In this document: positions 16,211-24,971 of the stretch, piece by piece
Layout: every line of letters starts with the position of its first letter
Position numbering within the stretch: position 1 is the stretch's first letter
From: Bacillota bacterium
Lineage (GTDB): Bacteria; Bacillota; Clostridia; Christensenellales; CAG-138
Length of the DNA stretch: 64,000 nucleotides
Assembly: GCA_023459335.1 (NCBI GenBank)
Contig: JAEWUO010000016.1
Location: 1-64,000 of the forward strand
Direction of reading: 5' to 3'
Notes under the pieces: model-generated
Told to the model about the DNA's origin: nothing
What the model saw: the letters and a program-made list of their open reading frames with translations, nothing else
Databases searched by the model: none
Translations under genes and position numbers: made by a program

Positions 16211-17460
16211 AGATTTTATGGGCGGCGGAACCCCTGCTTCCGCAGGTTGCGAAGCTGGCCGGCGGCACGCCGTCCTGCGCGGGCGGATGGCTCGTCAGCG
16301 TCTGCGACGGATTGCTGGCCGACCCCGGCAACCGTCTGATCTTCTGCTACCGCACGACGAAGGAGCACGCGGAACAAACGGACGGGCGCCTGACCGCGTG
16401 GTCGTTTTCGCAGGATCCGCTGCGGTACTCGCCGGAACTGGAGCGTTCCTTTCGGGAACTCCTCTTACGGGAGCGGCCGGACGTCATCCATATCTGGGGA
16501 ACCGAATACCCCTTCACGCTCGCGCTCATCAACGCCGCCGAACAGGAGAACATGCTCGGCCGCGTTGTTGTGAGCGTACAGGGCCTGATTTCCCAAATTG
16601 CCTTATGGTATACGGCGGGCCTGCCGGATCGGGTCGTAAACGGAGCGACGTTTCGCGATGCTCTGCGGCATGACAACATCCGTATGCAGCGGGATAAGTT
16701 TATCCGGCGCGGGGAATTTGAAATTGCTGCGCTGAAAAAAGCGAAGCACGTGATCGGACGGACGGGCTGGGATTACGCTTACGCACGCGAGATCAATCCG
16801 GACGCGGCGTATCATTTCTGCAACGAAACGCTCCGCCCTGAATTTTACCATGGCAGCTGGAATTTTGCCGGCTGCGAGCGTCACAGCCTGTTTGTTTCTC
16901 AGGGGAATTACCCGATCAAGGGGCTGCACATGGCGCTGGAAGCGCTTGCGATTTTGAAGCCGGAATTTCCGGATGTTAAGCTAATTACGACGGGCGCGGA
17001 TCCGCGCGCAAATGGCGTTCAGGCGACGCTGCGCCGCCAGAACTATGCGCGGTATCTGGCGGGCCGCATCCGTGCGCTGGGGTTGAATGAGAATGTTTCG
17101 TTTCTCGGCGCGCTGAGCGCCTCAGGCATGAAGGAGCGGTATTTGCGCGCGCATGTCGCGCTGAATCCGTCTTCCATCGAAAACAGCAGCAATGCCATCG
17201 GAGAGGCGATGCTGCTGGGCACGCCGGTGGTCGCAAGCACCGCCGGAGGCACGCCGGACATCGTGAAAGACGGCGCAGAGGGGTTGTTATACCCCTTCGG
17301 CAGGCCGGACCTGCTCGCCGACGCGGTGCGACGGATCTTTACGAACGACGCGCTTGCTCTTCGCCTATCCGGGGCGGCGGCCGGGACGGCGCGGCTGCGG
17401 CACGATTCGGAGAAAAACCTCGCGCGGCTGAATGATATCTATCGCGAACTTGCGCGATAA
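16207..17460 (+). CDS. GT4 glycosyltransferase
   Basis: 417 residues, ATGA overlap with the previous gene. GT-B fold with the GT4 donor-binding signature: SQGNYPIKGLHMALEALAIL, VSFLGALSASGMKERYLRA, NPSSIENSSNAIGEAMLLG (glutamates of the EX7E motif) and GTPVVASTAGGTPDIVKDG. N-terminal acceptor domain includes RPDVIHIWGTEYPFTLALI. Cytoplasmic or membrane-associated transferase adding a sugar to the lipid-linked glycan; specificity unknown. Confidence 0.85.
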   Translation: MKILWAAEPLLPQVAKLAGGTPSCAGGWLVSVCDGLLADPGNRLIFCYRTTKEHAEQTDGRLTAWSFSQDPLRYSPELERSFRELLLRERPDVIHIWGTEYPFTLALINAAEQENMLGRVVVSVQGLISQIALWYTAGLPDRVVNGATFRDALRHDNIRMQRDKFIRRGEFEIAALKKAKHVIGRTGWDYAYAREINPDAAYHFCNETLRPEFYHGSWNFAGCERHSLFVSQGNYPIKGLHMALEALAILKPEFPDVKLITTGADPRANGVQATLRRQNYARYLAGRIRALGLNENVSFLGALSASGMKERYLRAHVALNPSSIENSSNAIGEAMLLGTPVVASTAGGTPDIVKDGAEGLLYPFGRPDLLADAVRRIFTNDALALRLSGAAAGTARLRHDSEKNLARLNDIYRELAR

Positions 17461-17475
17461 GAGGAACCGCAATCT

Positions 17476-18804
17476 ATGGCATTGTTTCATACGGAAAGCC
17501 CCTTAAGAAAAAGATTTGCGGCCAATACCGGCTGGCTGATCGCCCAGAGCGTGTTTCAATACGTGCTTTCGGCGGTCATCGGCATCATTGCCGCGCGTTT
17601 TTTAGGCCCCGCCAATTACGGCATTCTAGGGTACGGCGTATCGCTGATGGCGATATTTCAGGCTTTCTGCACGCTCGGGCTGAACGATATCCAGATCACG
17701 AACATGGTGGAGACGCCGGAGGAGGCGGGCGGCATTATCGGCACTTCGCTGGCGATGCGGCTGATCTCCTCGTCGCTGTCCATCCTCATGATCGCGGCGG
17801 TTGCGGCGATCGCGCGCCCCGGCGATCGGGTTCTGCTCGTGGTCACGGTGCTGCAGAGCCTCCAGCTCATCCTGCAGGCGTTCGACGCGATGCGCCTCTG
17901 GTTCCAATGGCAGCTGCTGAGCAAATATACCGCCATCGGCTCCATCATCGGCAACATCGCCTGCAGCGCATGGCGGATCATTCTGCTGATTCAGGGCGCT
18001 TCGGTCGAATGGTTCGCGCTGACCAGCGTCGTGCAGATGCTGACGAACTATCTGTTCGTCGCACCGCTGTTTTTTCAGCGGGCGAAAACGCGGCTTTGGG
18101 TTTCCCTGTCCGTCGCAAAACGTCTGCTTTCGCGCAGCTGGCACTTTATCCTGTCCGGGCTGACGCAGGCGGCGACCGCGCACGTCGGGCGGCTTATGCT
18201 CAGCGGAATGCTCGGCGACGCGTCGCTGGGGTTCTTCAACGCGGCGTATATGATCGCGACCATGTGGTTGTTCGTGCCGCTCGCGCTGCTGGATTCCTCC
18301 CTGCCCGTACTGCTGCAGACCAGGCGGGACCATCCCGACGCGTTTCGCCCGCGCTACCAGCTCACGCTGATGGCTGTGCTGGGAATCGGCGTCTGCGCTG
18401 GCGCCGGGCTGAGCGTCCTCGCGCCCTGGGCCGTCAACCTGCTTTACGGGCCGGCGTATGCGCCCGCGGCGGGCGCGCTTCGCGTCCTCGCATGGGCCGG
18501 AATCTTCTCTAACATCGGGTCTGCGCGCGGCATCTATATTCAGGCGGAAGCGCGGCAAAACGCGATCAAGTATATCTCGCTGATCACCGCGGCGGCAACG
18601 ATTGCGCTCAACGCGGTATTAATTCCGCTCCTTGGGCTCTATGGCGCGGCGCTTGCGTGCCTGGCCGGTTTTGTGATCGAGAGCATGATCGCGACGCTGA
18701 TCGTGCCCGGCACGCGGCCTTATCTTTCGCTCTACTTCGGGTCTTTCAAGACGGTCTGGCAGTATGGGCGTGAATTTCTCAATAAACGGACGAAAAGAGA
18801 CTAA
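17476..18804 (+). CDS. Wzx-type lipid-linked oligosaccharide flippase
   Basis: 442 residues, about 12-14 hydrophobic segments throughout, starting FAANTGWLIAQSVFQYVLSA and IIAARFLGPANYGILGYG, the typical polysaccharide transport (MOP/PST) family N-terminus. It should move the completed undecaprenyl-diphosphate-linked glycan to the outer face of the membrane. No Wzy-like polymerase accompanies it. 15 bases separate it from the previous gene. Confidence 0.88.
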   Translation: MALFHTESPLRKRFAANTGWLIAQSVFQYVLSAVIGIIAARFLGPANYGILGYGVSLMAIFQAFCTLGLNDIQITNMVETPEEAGGIIGTSLAMRLISSSLSILMIAAVAAIARPGDRVLLVVTVLQSLQLILQAFDAMRLWFQWQLLSKYTAIGSIIGNIACSAWRIILLIQGASVEWFALTSVVQMLTNYLFVAPLFFQRAKTRLWVSLSVAKRLLSRSWHFILSGLTQAATAHVGRLMLSGMLGDASLGFFNAAYMIATMWLFVPLALLDSSLPVLLQTRRDHPDAFRPRYQLTLMAVLGIGVCAGAGLSVLAPWAVNLLYGPAYAPAAGALRVLAWAGIFSNIGSARGIYIQAEARQNAIKYISLITAAATIALNAVLIPLLGLYGAALACLAGFVIESMIATLIVPGTRPYLSLYFGSFKTVWQYGREFLNKRTKRD

Positions 18805-18837
18805 ACCGTAACGTTGATGCGAACGGAGAAGAAACGG

Positions 18838-20037
18838 ATGAAAATCGTCCATCTCGTACAACACTATATGCCCGGATACACCTATCAGGAGAATTATCTG
18901 CCCGCAGCCATGGCGAAACTGGGGCACGAGGTCCTGATCGTTTCCGGTGTGGACAATCCGGACTTCTGTACGGACGCGCCGCGCACGCCTGGTGAAACGA
19001 TCGAAGACAAGGGCGTTCGGGTCGTCTACCTCAAAATCCGTTATCGAAGGCTGCATACGCCGATCGGCGGATTATTCAAACTGCTGACGAAGGAAAGGCC
19101 GGACCTGATCTTCGTGCACGGATTTCTGCTTGCGCGGAGTTTCGATCTGCTGCGCTACGAGCGGCGGCACAAAGAATGCGCGATGTGCGCGGACACGCAC
19201 GAAACCTACCTGCTGGCGTTCAACGCATGCTTCTCCGGTTCCCTGAAGGACCGCGTGCGCCGGTTTATCTATTTCCGGGTCGCATACCGGCTCTGGCGCA
19301 GGCATATGGAGCGAAGGTACGCGAAGGTGTTTTACGTGACGCCGCCGCGGAAAACCTATGCGGTGCGGGAACTTGGTTTTTCGGAACAGATTTTATACCC
19401 GCTCTGGCTCGGGGCGGAGATCGAATCGCTGCCATATGAGCAAAAGCCCGCGCTTCGTAAAAAAATCCGCGCCGCGCAGGGCCTTCCGGAAGACGCGAAG
19501 ATACTGATCCTCGCGGGTAAACTCGATGAGAAAAAGAGACCCGCCGAGCTCGCGGAAGCGTTCGTTCGTCTGAACCGGCTCGGCTGGTGGCTGGTCTTCG
19601 CAGGCAGTATGGACGATACTGTCCGGTCGCATCTGGAAACGGAATGCAGGGACAACGAACGCATCCGCTGCACCGGATTTCTGTCGGGGGACGCCGTGCT
19701 GGAATACATTGCGGCCAGCGACCTTGCGGTCTATCCCGGCGCGCACTCCGTACTCTGGGAACAGACGGTGTGCCTGGGCATCCCCGCACTGTTTCACGAA
19801 CCGGAGAAAGGCGACGCGGCGCACCTGAGCGATCCCGTTAATCCCGGCGCGCTGTTTTTACGCTCGGGTTCCGCGGACGAATTATACGACCTGCTTTCGC
19901 TGCTGATCGACGACGGGCGCAGGCTCTCACGTATGGGGGAAAACGCGCGCCGATATGGAGAAGAGCACCTTTCCTATACGCAGCTGGCAAAAACGGCGCT
20001 CGAAGCGGTCGAAAACAGCCGGAAGCGCAAAGTTTAG
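18838..20037 (+). CDS. GT4-like glycosyltransferase, last gene of the glycan operon
   Basis: 399 residues; ATG 18838 (GGAGAAG upstream) gives MKIVHLVQHYMPGYTYQENY, the expected beginning; TTG 18814 and ATG 18817 precede it in frame. Motifs: LPAAMAKLGHEVLIVSG, VYLKIRYRR, ILILAGKLDEKKRPAELAEAF, RCTGFLSGDAVLEYIAASD, VYPGAHSVLWEQTVCLGIP. GT-B fold glycosyltransferase with a somewhat atypical C-terminal motif (SVLWEQ in place of the EX7E region). Specificity unknown. Confidence 0.8.
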   Translation: MKIVHLVQHYMPGYTYQENYLPAAMAKLGHEVLIVSGVDNPDFCTDAPRTPGETIEDKGVRVVYLKIRYRRLHTPIGGLFKLLTKERPDLIFVHGFLLARSFDLLRYERRHKECAMCADTHETYLLAFNACFSGSLKDRVRRFIYFRVAYRLWRRHMERRYAKVFYVTPPRKTYAVRELGFSEQILYPLWLGAEIESLPYEQKPALRKKIRAAQGLPEDAKILILAGKLDEKKRPAELAEAFVRLNRLGWWLVFAGSMDDTVRSHLETECRDNERIRCTGFLSGDAVLEYIAASDLAVYPGAHSVLWEQTVCLGIPALFHEPEKGDAAHLSDPVNPGALFLRSGSADELYDLLSLLIDDGRRLSRMGENARRYGEEHLSYTQLAKTALEAVENSRKRKV

Positions 20038-20223
20038 ATGCTGCTTTGCCGCTTAAAACGGTCACGATTGACACGGCAGCGCAAAAAAGAACGTGTAAAA
20101 CGATACCGGCACCCGACGGCCGGCCCCAGAAATTGTGTATTTATCGGCGGTCGGATCAAGCTGTAGGCCGCAAAAAAGGAACCATGACGAAAATACGAAC
20201 AAATAGGAAACAATGGCGATCTG

Positions 20224-20253
20224 TTGCGTCATTTTCCCGCGCTGTGATATAAT
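20224..20253 (+). promoter_or_regulatory. Promoter of ftsA-ftsZ
   Basis: TTGCGT (20224-20229), 18-base spacer, TGa-TATAAT with extended -10 (20245-20253). Expected start near 20260. The preceding 20038-20220 stretch shows no gene or recognisable RNA motif. Confidence 0.75.
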
Positions 20254-20292
20254 ATCGCAGTGTATGTTGCGAAGTAAGCGGAGGAGACTGCG

Positions 20293-21474
20293 TTGAAGCC
20301 GGCTGCGGTGCTGGACATCGGAAGTTCCAAGATCGTCTGCCTGTGCGGCAGTTTTGTCAATCGCGATGGCATTACCGTGCACGGCGTTTCGGTCTGCCCG
20401 TATAACGGTTATCAGGGTGGTTCTTTTTCGAATCACCGCTCGCTGCATAACGCGATCGTCGAGGCTGTTTCAAAAACCGAACAGGAAGCGCGTATGCGCA
20501 TCCGCGAGGCGGCCGTCAGCGTTCCGGCTCCGTTCACCAAAATCATCCTTTCCGAAGCATCGCTGCCCATCGGCGGCCACGGAAAGCGCGTGATGGCGGA
20601 GGATATCGACGATGTCATCTCGCTTTCCTTAAAAAAAGTAAAGCTGAACGGCTATGTGCTCATGCACAGCACGCCCGTCTCCTTTACGGTCGGCGGGGTG
20701 GTTTCATCCGCTCTTCCGACGGGCGCGAAGACCGAGGAACTCGGCGCGCTCGTTTCGCATATGTATGTGCGGGAAGACTTTTTGACCGCCATGGAACAGG
20801 CGCTTTCCCCGCTCGACATCGAGATTTCCATGAACGTTTCCACGCAGCTCTGTGCCGCTCTTGCGGTGATTCCCGAAAAAGAGCGCGTCCGCCCCGCGAT
20901 CCTCATCGATGTGGGGTATACGCATACGGATGTGTCGATCGTGGAGAATGCCGCGCTGACCGACCAGAGAAGCATCGAGGTCGGCGGAAAACAGATCGCG
21001 TCGGATCTCGCATTCGGGCTGGATGTTCCGCTCGACACGGCGGAACAGATCAAGCGGCGCTTCGTCTTTCTGCAGGAACCGCTGAGCAGCACCGAGATTG
21101 TGCGCACTCCGAATGGGGCAAAGCGTGTGGATCACGCCGCGATCGAACTGATTGTGGAAGCGCGCGCGGGCGAGCTGGTTTCCTTCATCCGCGCGGCGAT
21201 TCGGGAGATGGGGATCTCCGCCGAGGCGAGCCCCGTAACCTATCTCACCGGCGGCGGGATCGCCATGATGAAAGGCGGTATCGACTACCTCAAACGCGGC
21301 CTGCAGCTGAATATTCAGCGGGACACGCCGTGGGTGGCGGATATGGATACGCCGAATTTTACGAGCGCGTTTGCAGCTCTGGATTTCGTCCTGCGCGCGA
21401 CGGGTGACGATGTGGTCAACAATACGTCGCCCGCCACGATTGCGGACAGGTTTCGCAACCTTTTTACCAAATAA
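20293..21474 (+). CDS. ftsA: Cell division protein FtsA
   Basis: 393 residues; TTG start at 20293 is set by GGAGGAGA seven bases upstream, and no ATG lies nearby in frame. Actin-like ATPase motifs: LDIGSSKIVCLCG (phosphate 1), AILIDVGYTHTDVSIVENA (phosphate 2), VTYLTGGGIAMMKGG (adenosine). The C-terminus IADRFRNLFTK fits the amphipathic membrane-targeting helix of FtsA. It tethers FtsZ to the membrane at the division site. Directly followed by ftsZ (12 bases). Confidence 0.9.
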   Translation: MKPAAVLDIGSSKIVCLCGSFVNRDGITVHGVSVCPYNGYQGGSFSNHRSLHNAIVEAVSKTEQEARMRIREAAVSVPAPFTKIILSEASLPIGGHGKRVMAEDIDDVISLSLKKVKLNGYVLMHSTPVSFTVGGVVSSALPTGAKTEELGALVSHMYVREDFLTAMEQALSPLDIEISMNVSTQLCAALAVIPEKERVRPAILIDVGYTHTDVSIVENAALTDQRSIEVGGKQIASDLAFGLDVPLDTAEQIKRRFVFLQEPLSSTEIVRTPNGAKRVDHAAIELIVEARAGELVSFIRAAIREMGISAEASPVTYLTGGGIAMMKGGIDYLKRGLQLNIQRDTPWVADMDTPNFTSAFAALDFVLRATGDDVVNNTSPATIADRFRNLFTK

Positions 21475-21486
21475 GGGGGACAAACA

Positions 21487-22824
21487 ATGTTTGAACCGGA
21501 CTTCGAAAACACATCCTTTGCGCAGATCAAAGTCATCGGCGTCGGGGGAGCGGGCTGCAACGCCATCAACCGTATGGTGCAGTACGGTCTGCGCGGCGTG
21601 GACTTTATCGCGATCAATACCGATAAACAGGCGCTTTACCTCGCCAAGACGCCCAATAAGATCCAGATCGGCGAGAAGCTGACCAAGGGCCTCGGCGCGG
21701 GCGCCGATCCGGAGGTCGGACGTAAGGCGGCGGATGAAAGCCGCGAACTCATCACCGAAGCGCTGCGCGGCACCGATATGGCGTTCATCACCGCCGGTAT
21801 GGGCGGCGGCACCGGCACGGGAGCTACGGCCATCGTCGCGGAATGCGCGCGGGAACTCGGAATCCTCACCATCGCGGTGGTGACGAAACCTTTTACGTTT
21901 GAGGGCAAGGTGCGTATGCGCAACGCCGAGATCGGCATCGCCGCGCTCAAACCCGCCGTGGATACGCTCATCACGATTCCGAACGATAAGCTCATCGACC
22001 TGGTCGGGCGCGCGAGTCTGCCGGACGCGCTGCGCGTCGCGGACGACGTGCTGCGTCAGGGCATTCAGGGCATTTCCGATCTGATCGCGGTGCCTGCCAT
22101 GATCAACCTCGACTTTGCGGACGTGAAGACCATCATGCGCGAGAAAGGCCTCGCGCATATGGGCATCGGCAACGCCAGCGGCGAAAAGCGCGCGGCGGAA
22201 GCGGCCCGTCAGGCGATCGAGAGCCCGCTTTTGGAGACCAGCATCAACGGCGCGCGCGGGGTTCTGATGAACATCACCGGCGGTCCGGATCTGAGCCTTC
22301 TGGAAGTCAACGAGGCCGCGGAACTCATCAGCGAGAACGTCGATCCCGAAGCGAACATCATCTTCGGCGCGGATATCGACGAAGCGATGGGCGACGCGCT
22401 GCGCATCACGGTCATCGCGACCGGATTCGACCGCTCCGACCGCGCCAACGGAATTCAGGGCGTCTCCGGCTTCGGCGCGTTCAGTTCCCTGCGTTCGCCG
22501 TATGGCAACATGAACGCAGGCCAACAGCCGAATGCGCAGCATCCGCAGCCGCAGCAGATGATGCCGCCTCAGCAGCAGGCACAGCCGCAGCCGTATCCCG
22601 TGCAGCCGCAATATCAGCAGCCGATGCGGCCCAATCCGAACCAGCAGCCTTACGCATCGGCATCCTACGCGCCGCGCCGCCCGATCATGTCGGACGAACC
22701 CGTTGCCGCTCCGGTTCCGCAGCAGCGGCAGGAACCGGTGTTCGGCGAAAACGATATTCGCCGGGACTATCAGGAAAAACCAAAGAGCAAACTGGATGTC
22801 CCCGCCTTTCTGCGCAACCGCTGA
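21487..22824 (+). CDS. ftsZ: Cell division GTPase FtsZ
   Basis: 445 residues, ATG 21487 after AAGGGGG. Tubulin-like motifs: [13 protein letters not shown], signature [21 protein letters not shown]-like [19 protein letters not shown], and a conserved core to about residue 320. A Gln/Pro-rich linker ([19 protein letters not shown]) leads to the C-terminal peptide [10 protein letters not shown], which binds FtsA and other partners. Polymerises into the division ring. Confidence 0.98.
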   Translation: MFEPDFENTSFAQIKVIGVGGAGCNAINRMVQYGLRGVDFIAINTDKQALYLAKTPNKIQIGEKLTKGLGAGADPEVGRKAADESRELITEALRGTDMAFITAGMGGGTGTGATAIVAECARELGILTIAVVTKPFTFEGKVRMRNAEIGIAALKPAVDTLITIPNDKLIDLVGRASLPDALRVADDVLRQGIQGISDLIAVPAMINLDFADVKTIMREKGLAHMGIGNASGEKRAAEAARQAIESPLLETSINGARGVLMNITGGPDLSLLEVNEAAELISENVDPEANIIFGADIDEAMGDALRITVIATGFDRSDRANGIQGVSGFGAFSSLRSPYGNMNAGQQPNAQHPQPQQMMPPQQQAQPQPYPVQPQYQQPMRPNPNQQPYASASYAPRRPIMSDEPVAAPVPQQRQEPVFGENDIRRDYQEKPKSKLDVPAFLRNR

Positions 22825-22840
22825 ATAGCGAAGTATTCTC

Positions 22841-22866
22841 AGCGCCGCTGCGAAGCGGCGCTTTTC
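22841..22866 (+). terminator. Rho-independent terminator after ftsZ
   Basis: agcgccgc (22841-22848) / gcggcgct (22855-22862) followed by TTTTC. Confidence 0.85.
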
Positions 22867-22958
22867 ATATGCGGTTGACTCCGGCGGCCTGGATGAGTTT
22901 GTTAATGGATTTTTTACAGATAGTTGCGATTTTACGATAGCGAGGCTTTGCACCGAAA

Positions 22959-22967
22959 TGTTACACT
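22959..22967 (+). promoter_or_regulatory. Extended -10 promoter placed for a leaderless transcript
   Basis: TGt-TACACT (22959-22967) ends seven bases before the ATG at 22975. No ribosome binding site is present and no good -35 box is seen, as expected for an extended -10 promoter. Confidence 0.55.
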
Positions 22968-22974
22968 CAATGCA

Positions 22975-24003
22975 ATGAGGATCAAATTTAAGAATTATCT
23001 GATCGCGGCTGTCGTTTTCTCCTCGCTGTTCCTGGCGGGGTGTGCGTTCGTATCCGCGCTGCGGGCACCGCAGTCTTCGGTACAGGCCGAGCTGCCCGCA
23101 TACAAAACACACGAACCGGTCAAGAGGCCGGAGATTCCAAAACCGCCTCTGATCAGACCGGCGCCGGCAGCGAAGGCGGAACCGTTTTCCATCATTTGGA
23201 TTGCCGATACGCAGTCGATGGTTTATAAAGGCTATTGCGACGCGCTGAAAGCGATGGGAGACTGGATCGTCGAGGAAAAGGAAACGCGCAATATCCGTTA
23301 CGTCGTACACACGGGGGACGCCGTGGACGACGGGTTCAACGACAAACAGTGGGAAAACTTCGACGTGCTTTATCATCAATTCCGTGACGAGCTTCCCTAT
23401 CTGCCGGTCGCGGGAAACCACGATCTCGGCGTGAAACGGCAGGAATACGACGCATACCTTGCGCGGCCGTATATCCGCGATTTTCCGGCGGAGCGTTCGT
23501 TTGGCGGCGGCAAGGCCGTGTACGATACGTTTTCCGCGGGCGGGACAGATTTCCTGCTGATCGGCGTCGGGTGGAACGCGGAGCCGGATGCCGCGCGCTG
23601 GATCCATTCCGTGCTCCGCGCGCACCCGAATCACGTGGCGATTCTGCTCGTGCATTCGTTTATCGCGATCGATGGAACGTTTACCGAACACGGGGAGGAG
23701 ATCTATAACGACATCATACTCCCGAATCCGACCATCCGGCTCGTGCTCTCGGGGCACGTGCGCGGCAGCGGAATCCGCATCGACGATCTGGACGACGACG
23801 GGGACGGCCGGCCCGACCGGCGCGTGTACTCGATGATCTATAACTTTCAGCATTACGACCTGAACTGCGGACAGCTGCGGATCCTGACGTTCGATCCTGA
23901 AACAAGGTCGATCCGGGTGGAAACGTATTCGCCGTTTACGCACGTCGATTACCGGGACGAGCATTTCAGAAAGTACGAATTCACGCTGGAAAATGCGTTT
24001 TAG
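22975..24003 (+). CDS. Calcineurin-like metallophosphoesterase lipoprotein
   Basis: 342 residues; ATG 22975 gives a lipoprotein signal (MRIKFKNYL, hydrophobic stretch, lipobox LAGC around residues 19-22). The catalytic domain has metallophosphoesterase motifs: IIWIADTQSM (D-x-Q/H), VVHTGDAVDDGFN (GDxxD), PVAGNHDLG (GNHD), LLVHSFIA, and LVLSGHVRGSG (GHxH variant: GHVRG). Predicted to be membrane-tethered outside the cell and to hydrolyse phosphoesters; substrate not predictable. It ends before a bidirectional terminator facing a sanA-like gene. Confidence 0.85.
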   Translation: MRIKFKNYLIAAVVFSSLFLAGCAFVSALRAPQSSVQAELPAYKTHEPVKRPEIPKPPLIRPAPAAKAEPFSIIWIADTQSMVYKGYCDALKAMGDWIVEEKETRNIRYVVHTGDAVDDGFNDKQWENFDVLYHQFRDELPYLPVAGNHDLGVKRQEYDAYLARPYIRDFPAERSFGGGKAVYDTFSAGGTDFLLIGVGWNAEPDAARWIHSVLRAHPNHVAILLVHSFIAIDGTFTEHGEEIYNDIILPNPTIRLVLSGHVRGSGIRIDDLDDDGDGRPDRRVYSMIYNFQHYDLNCGQLRILTFDPETRSIRVETYSPFTHVDYRDEHFRKYEFTLENAF

Positions 24004-24032
24004 CTCCGACAAACAGCCCAAATGAATAAAAC

Positions 24033-24065
24033 AAAACCTGCCGTAAAAAACGACAGGTTTTTTAA
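24033..24065. terminator. Bidirectional terminator between convergent genes
   Basis: aaaacctg...caggtttt hairpin around a taaaaaa loop, T-run on both strands, between the phosphoesterase gene (+) and the sanA-like gene (-). Confidence 0.8.
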
Positions 24066-24091
24066 TTAGGGAACCGCAGGAAAAACTCAGC

Positions 24092-24781
24092 TTATCCGTT
24101 CGTCGCGTCGCCGTTACCCGCGATGGGGATCGGGTCGCCGAGATACGTCGGCAGCGGCATGAAGATCGTAAAAAGAAAATCCTTGCACCGTGCGAGGATT
24201 TCCCGCACATCCGGCAGGAGAACGCCGGGGTCGTCCCTGCGGTCGCAGGCGTAGCCGCAGGCGGTCAGGCCCATACGGTTTGCGATGTACAGCGCGCGGT
24301 AGAGATGATACCGCTGCGTCACGATCAGCACGCGCTTCACCTGAAAAATGTCCCGTGCGCGGTATACGCTTTCATAAGTGGAAAAGCCGGCATGATCGAG
24401 AAAAATCGATTCGGAAGTCACACCCTGATCGACGGCGCAGTTCTTCATCGCGTTGACCTCGTCGTAATCCGTTTGCCCGTGGTCGCCGCTCATGAGGATG
24501 CGGTCGGACGCGCCCGCTTCGTAAACGGCGACGCCCGCGTTGATCCGGTCTTTCAGGATACCGCTGGGGGAGCCGTTGTCCCAGACGCGCGCACCCAATA
24601 CGAGGATCGCGTCCGCACCGAACGAGGCCGCCTCATCCAGCGAAACGAACTGGTCCTCTACCGATGCGCATACAAATGCGCTCACGATCGGCGGTATGCT
24701 CGCGAGAAGCGCGAATATGGCAGCGAGAGACAGAAGTACGCGCTTCTTTTTGTTGGGAACGCGTTTGTCTTTTTGTTTCAT
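24092..24781 (-). CDS. SanA/YdcF-like (DUF218) membrane protein
   Basis: 229 residues from ATG at 24781 (the longer frame upstream has no homology). MKQKDKRVPNKKKR is followed by one membrane helix (VLLSLAAIFALLASIPPIVSAFV) and a DUF218 domain: AILVLGARVWDNGSPSGILKDRI, SDRILMSGDHGQTDYDE, STYESVYRARDIF, VLIVTQRYHLYRALYIANRMG. This is the pattern of SanA/ElyC/YdcF proteins linked to envelope integrity and vancomycin exclusion. The domain most likely faces outward. No Shine-Dalgarno sequence precedes the start; see its promoter. Confidence 0.88.
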   Translation of the reverse strand: MKQKDKRVPNKKKRVLLSLAAIFALLASIPPIVSAFVCASVEDQFVSLDEAASFGADAILVLGARVWDNGSPSGILKDRINAGVAVYEAGASDRILMSGDHGQTDYDEVNAMKNCAVDQGVTSESIFLDHAGFSTYESVYRARDIFQVKRVLIVTQRYHLYRALYIANRMGLTACGYACDRRDDPGVLLPDVREILARCKDFLFTIFMPLPTYLGDPIPIAGNGDATNG

Positions 24782-24787
24782 GGCGGA

Positions 24788-24793
24788 AGTATA
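24788..24793 (-). promoter_or_regulatory. -10 box placed for a leaderless sanA-like transcript
   Basis: On the minus strand TATACT (24793-24788) is followed by six bases and then ATG (24781). There is no ribosome binding site; the -35 region is weak. Confidence 0.5.
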
Positions 24794-24933
24794 CAAAGTT
24801 TTTATGGAGCGAATGCGGAAAATACCTGAACAAAGTGTTAATCGTGTGCGATTTTCCGAATTCGGCGCCGTCCCTGCGCATAGCGGGGTTCGTCTCCGGC
24901 GCGAAACCTGCCATTCATTTGTCAGGTTCATTT

Positions 24934-24942
24934 TGCTATACT
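24934..24942 (+). promoter_or_regulatory. Extended -10 promoter of the radical SAM gene
   Basis: TGc-TATACT (24934-24942), about 23 bases upstream of a gagaggagagg ribosome binding site. Confidence 0.6.
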
Positions 24943-24971
24943 GGAGAAAACGCGGAGAGGAGAGGCTAGCC

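Noticed and set aside
20038..20292. Riboswitch or small RNA in the gap before ftsA
   Set aside because: A TTGACA occurs near 20069 but has no -10 box; no conserved RNA motif recognised.
20704..24210. 1168-residue minus-strand open frame across ftsA, ftsZ and the phosphoesterase
   Set aside because: It is antisense to three well-supported genes, is rich in Arg, His and Asp with no domain pattern, and has no start site signals.
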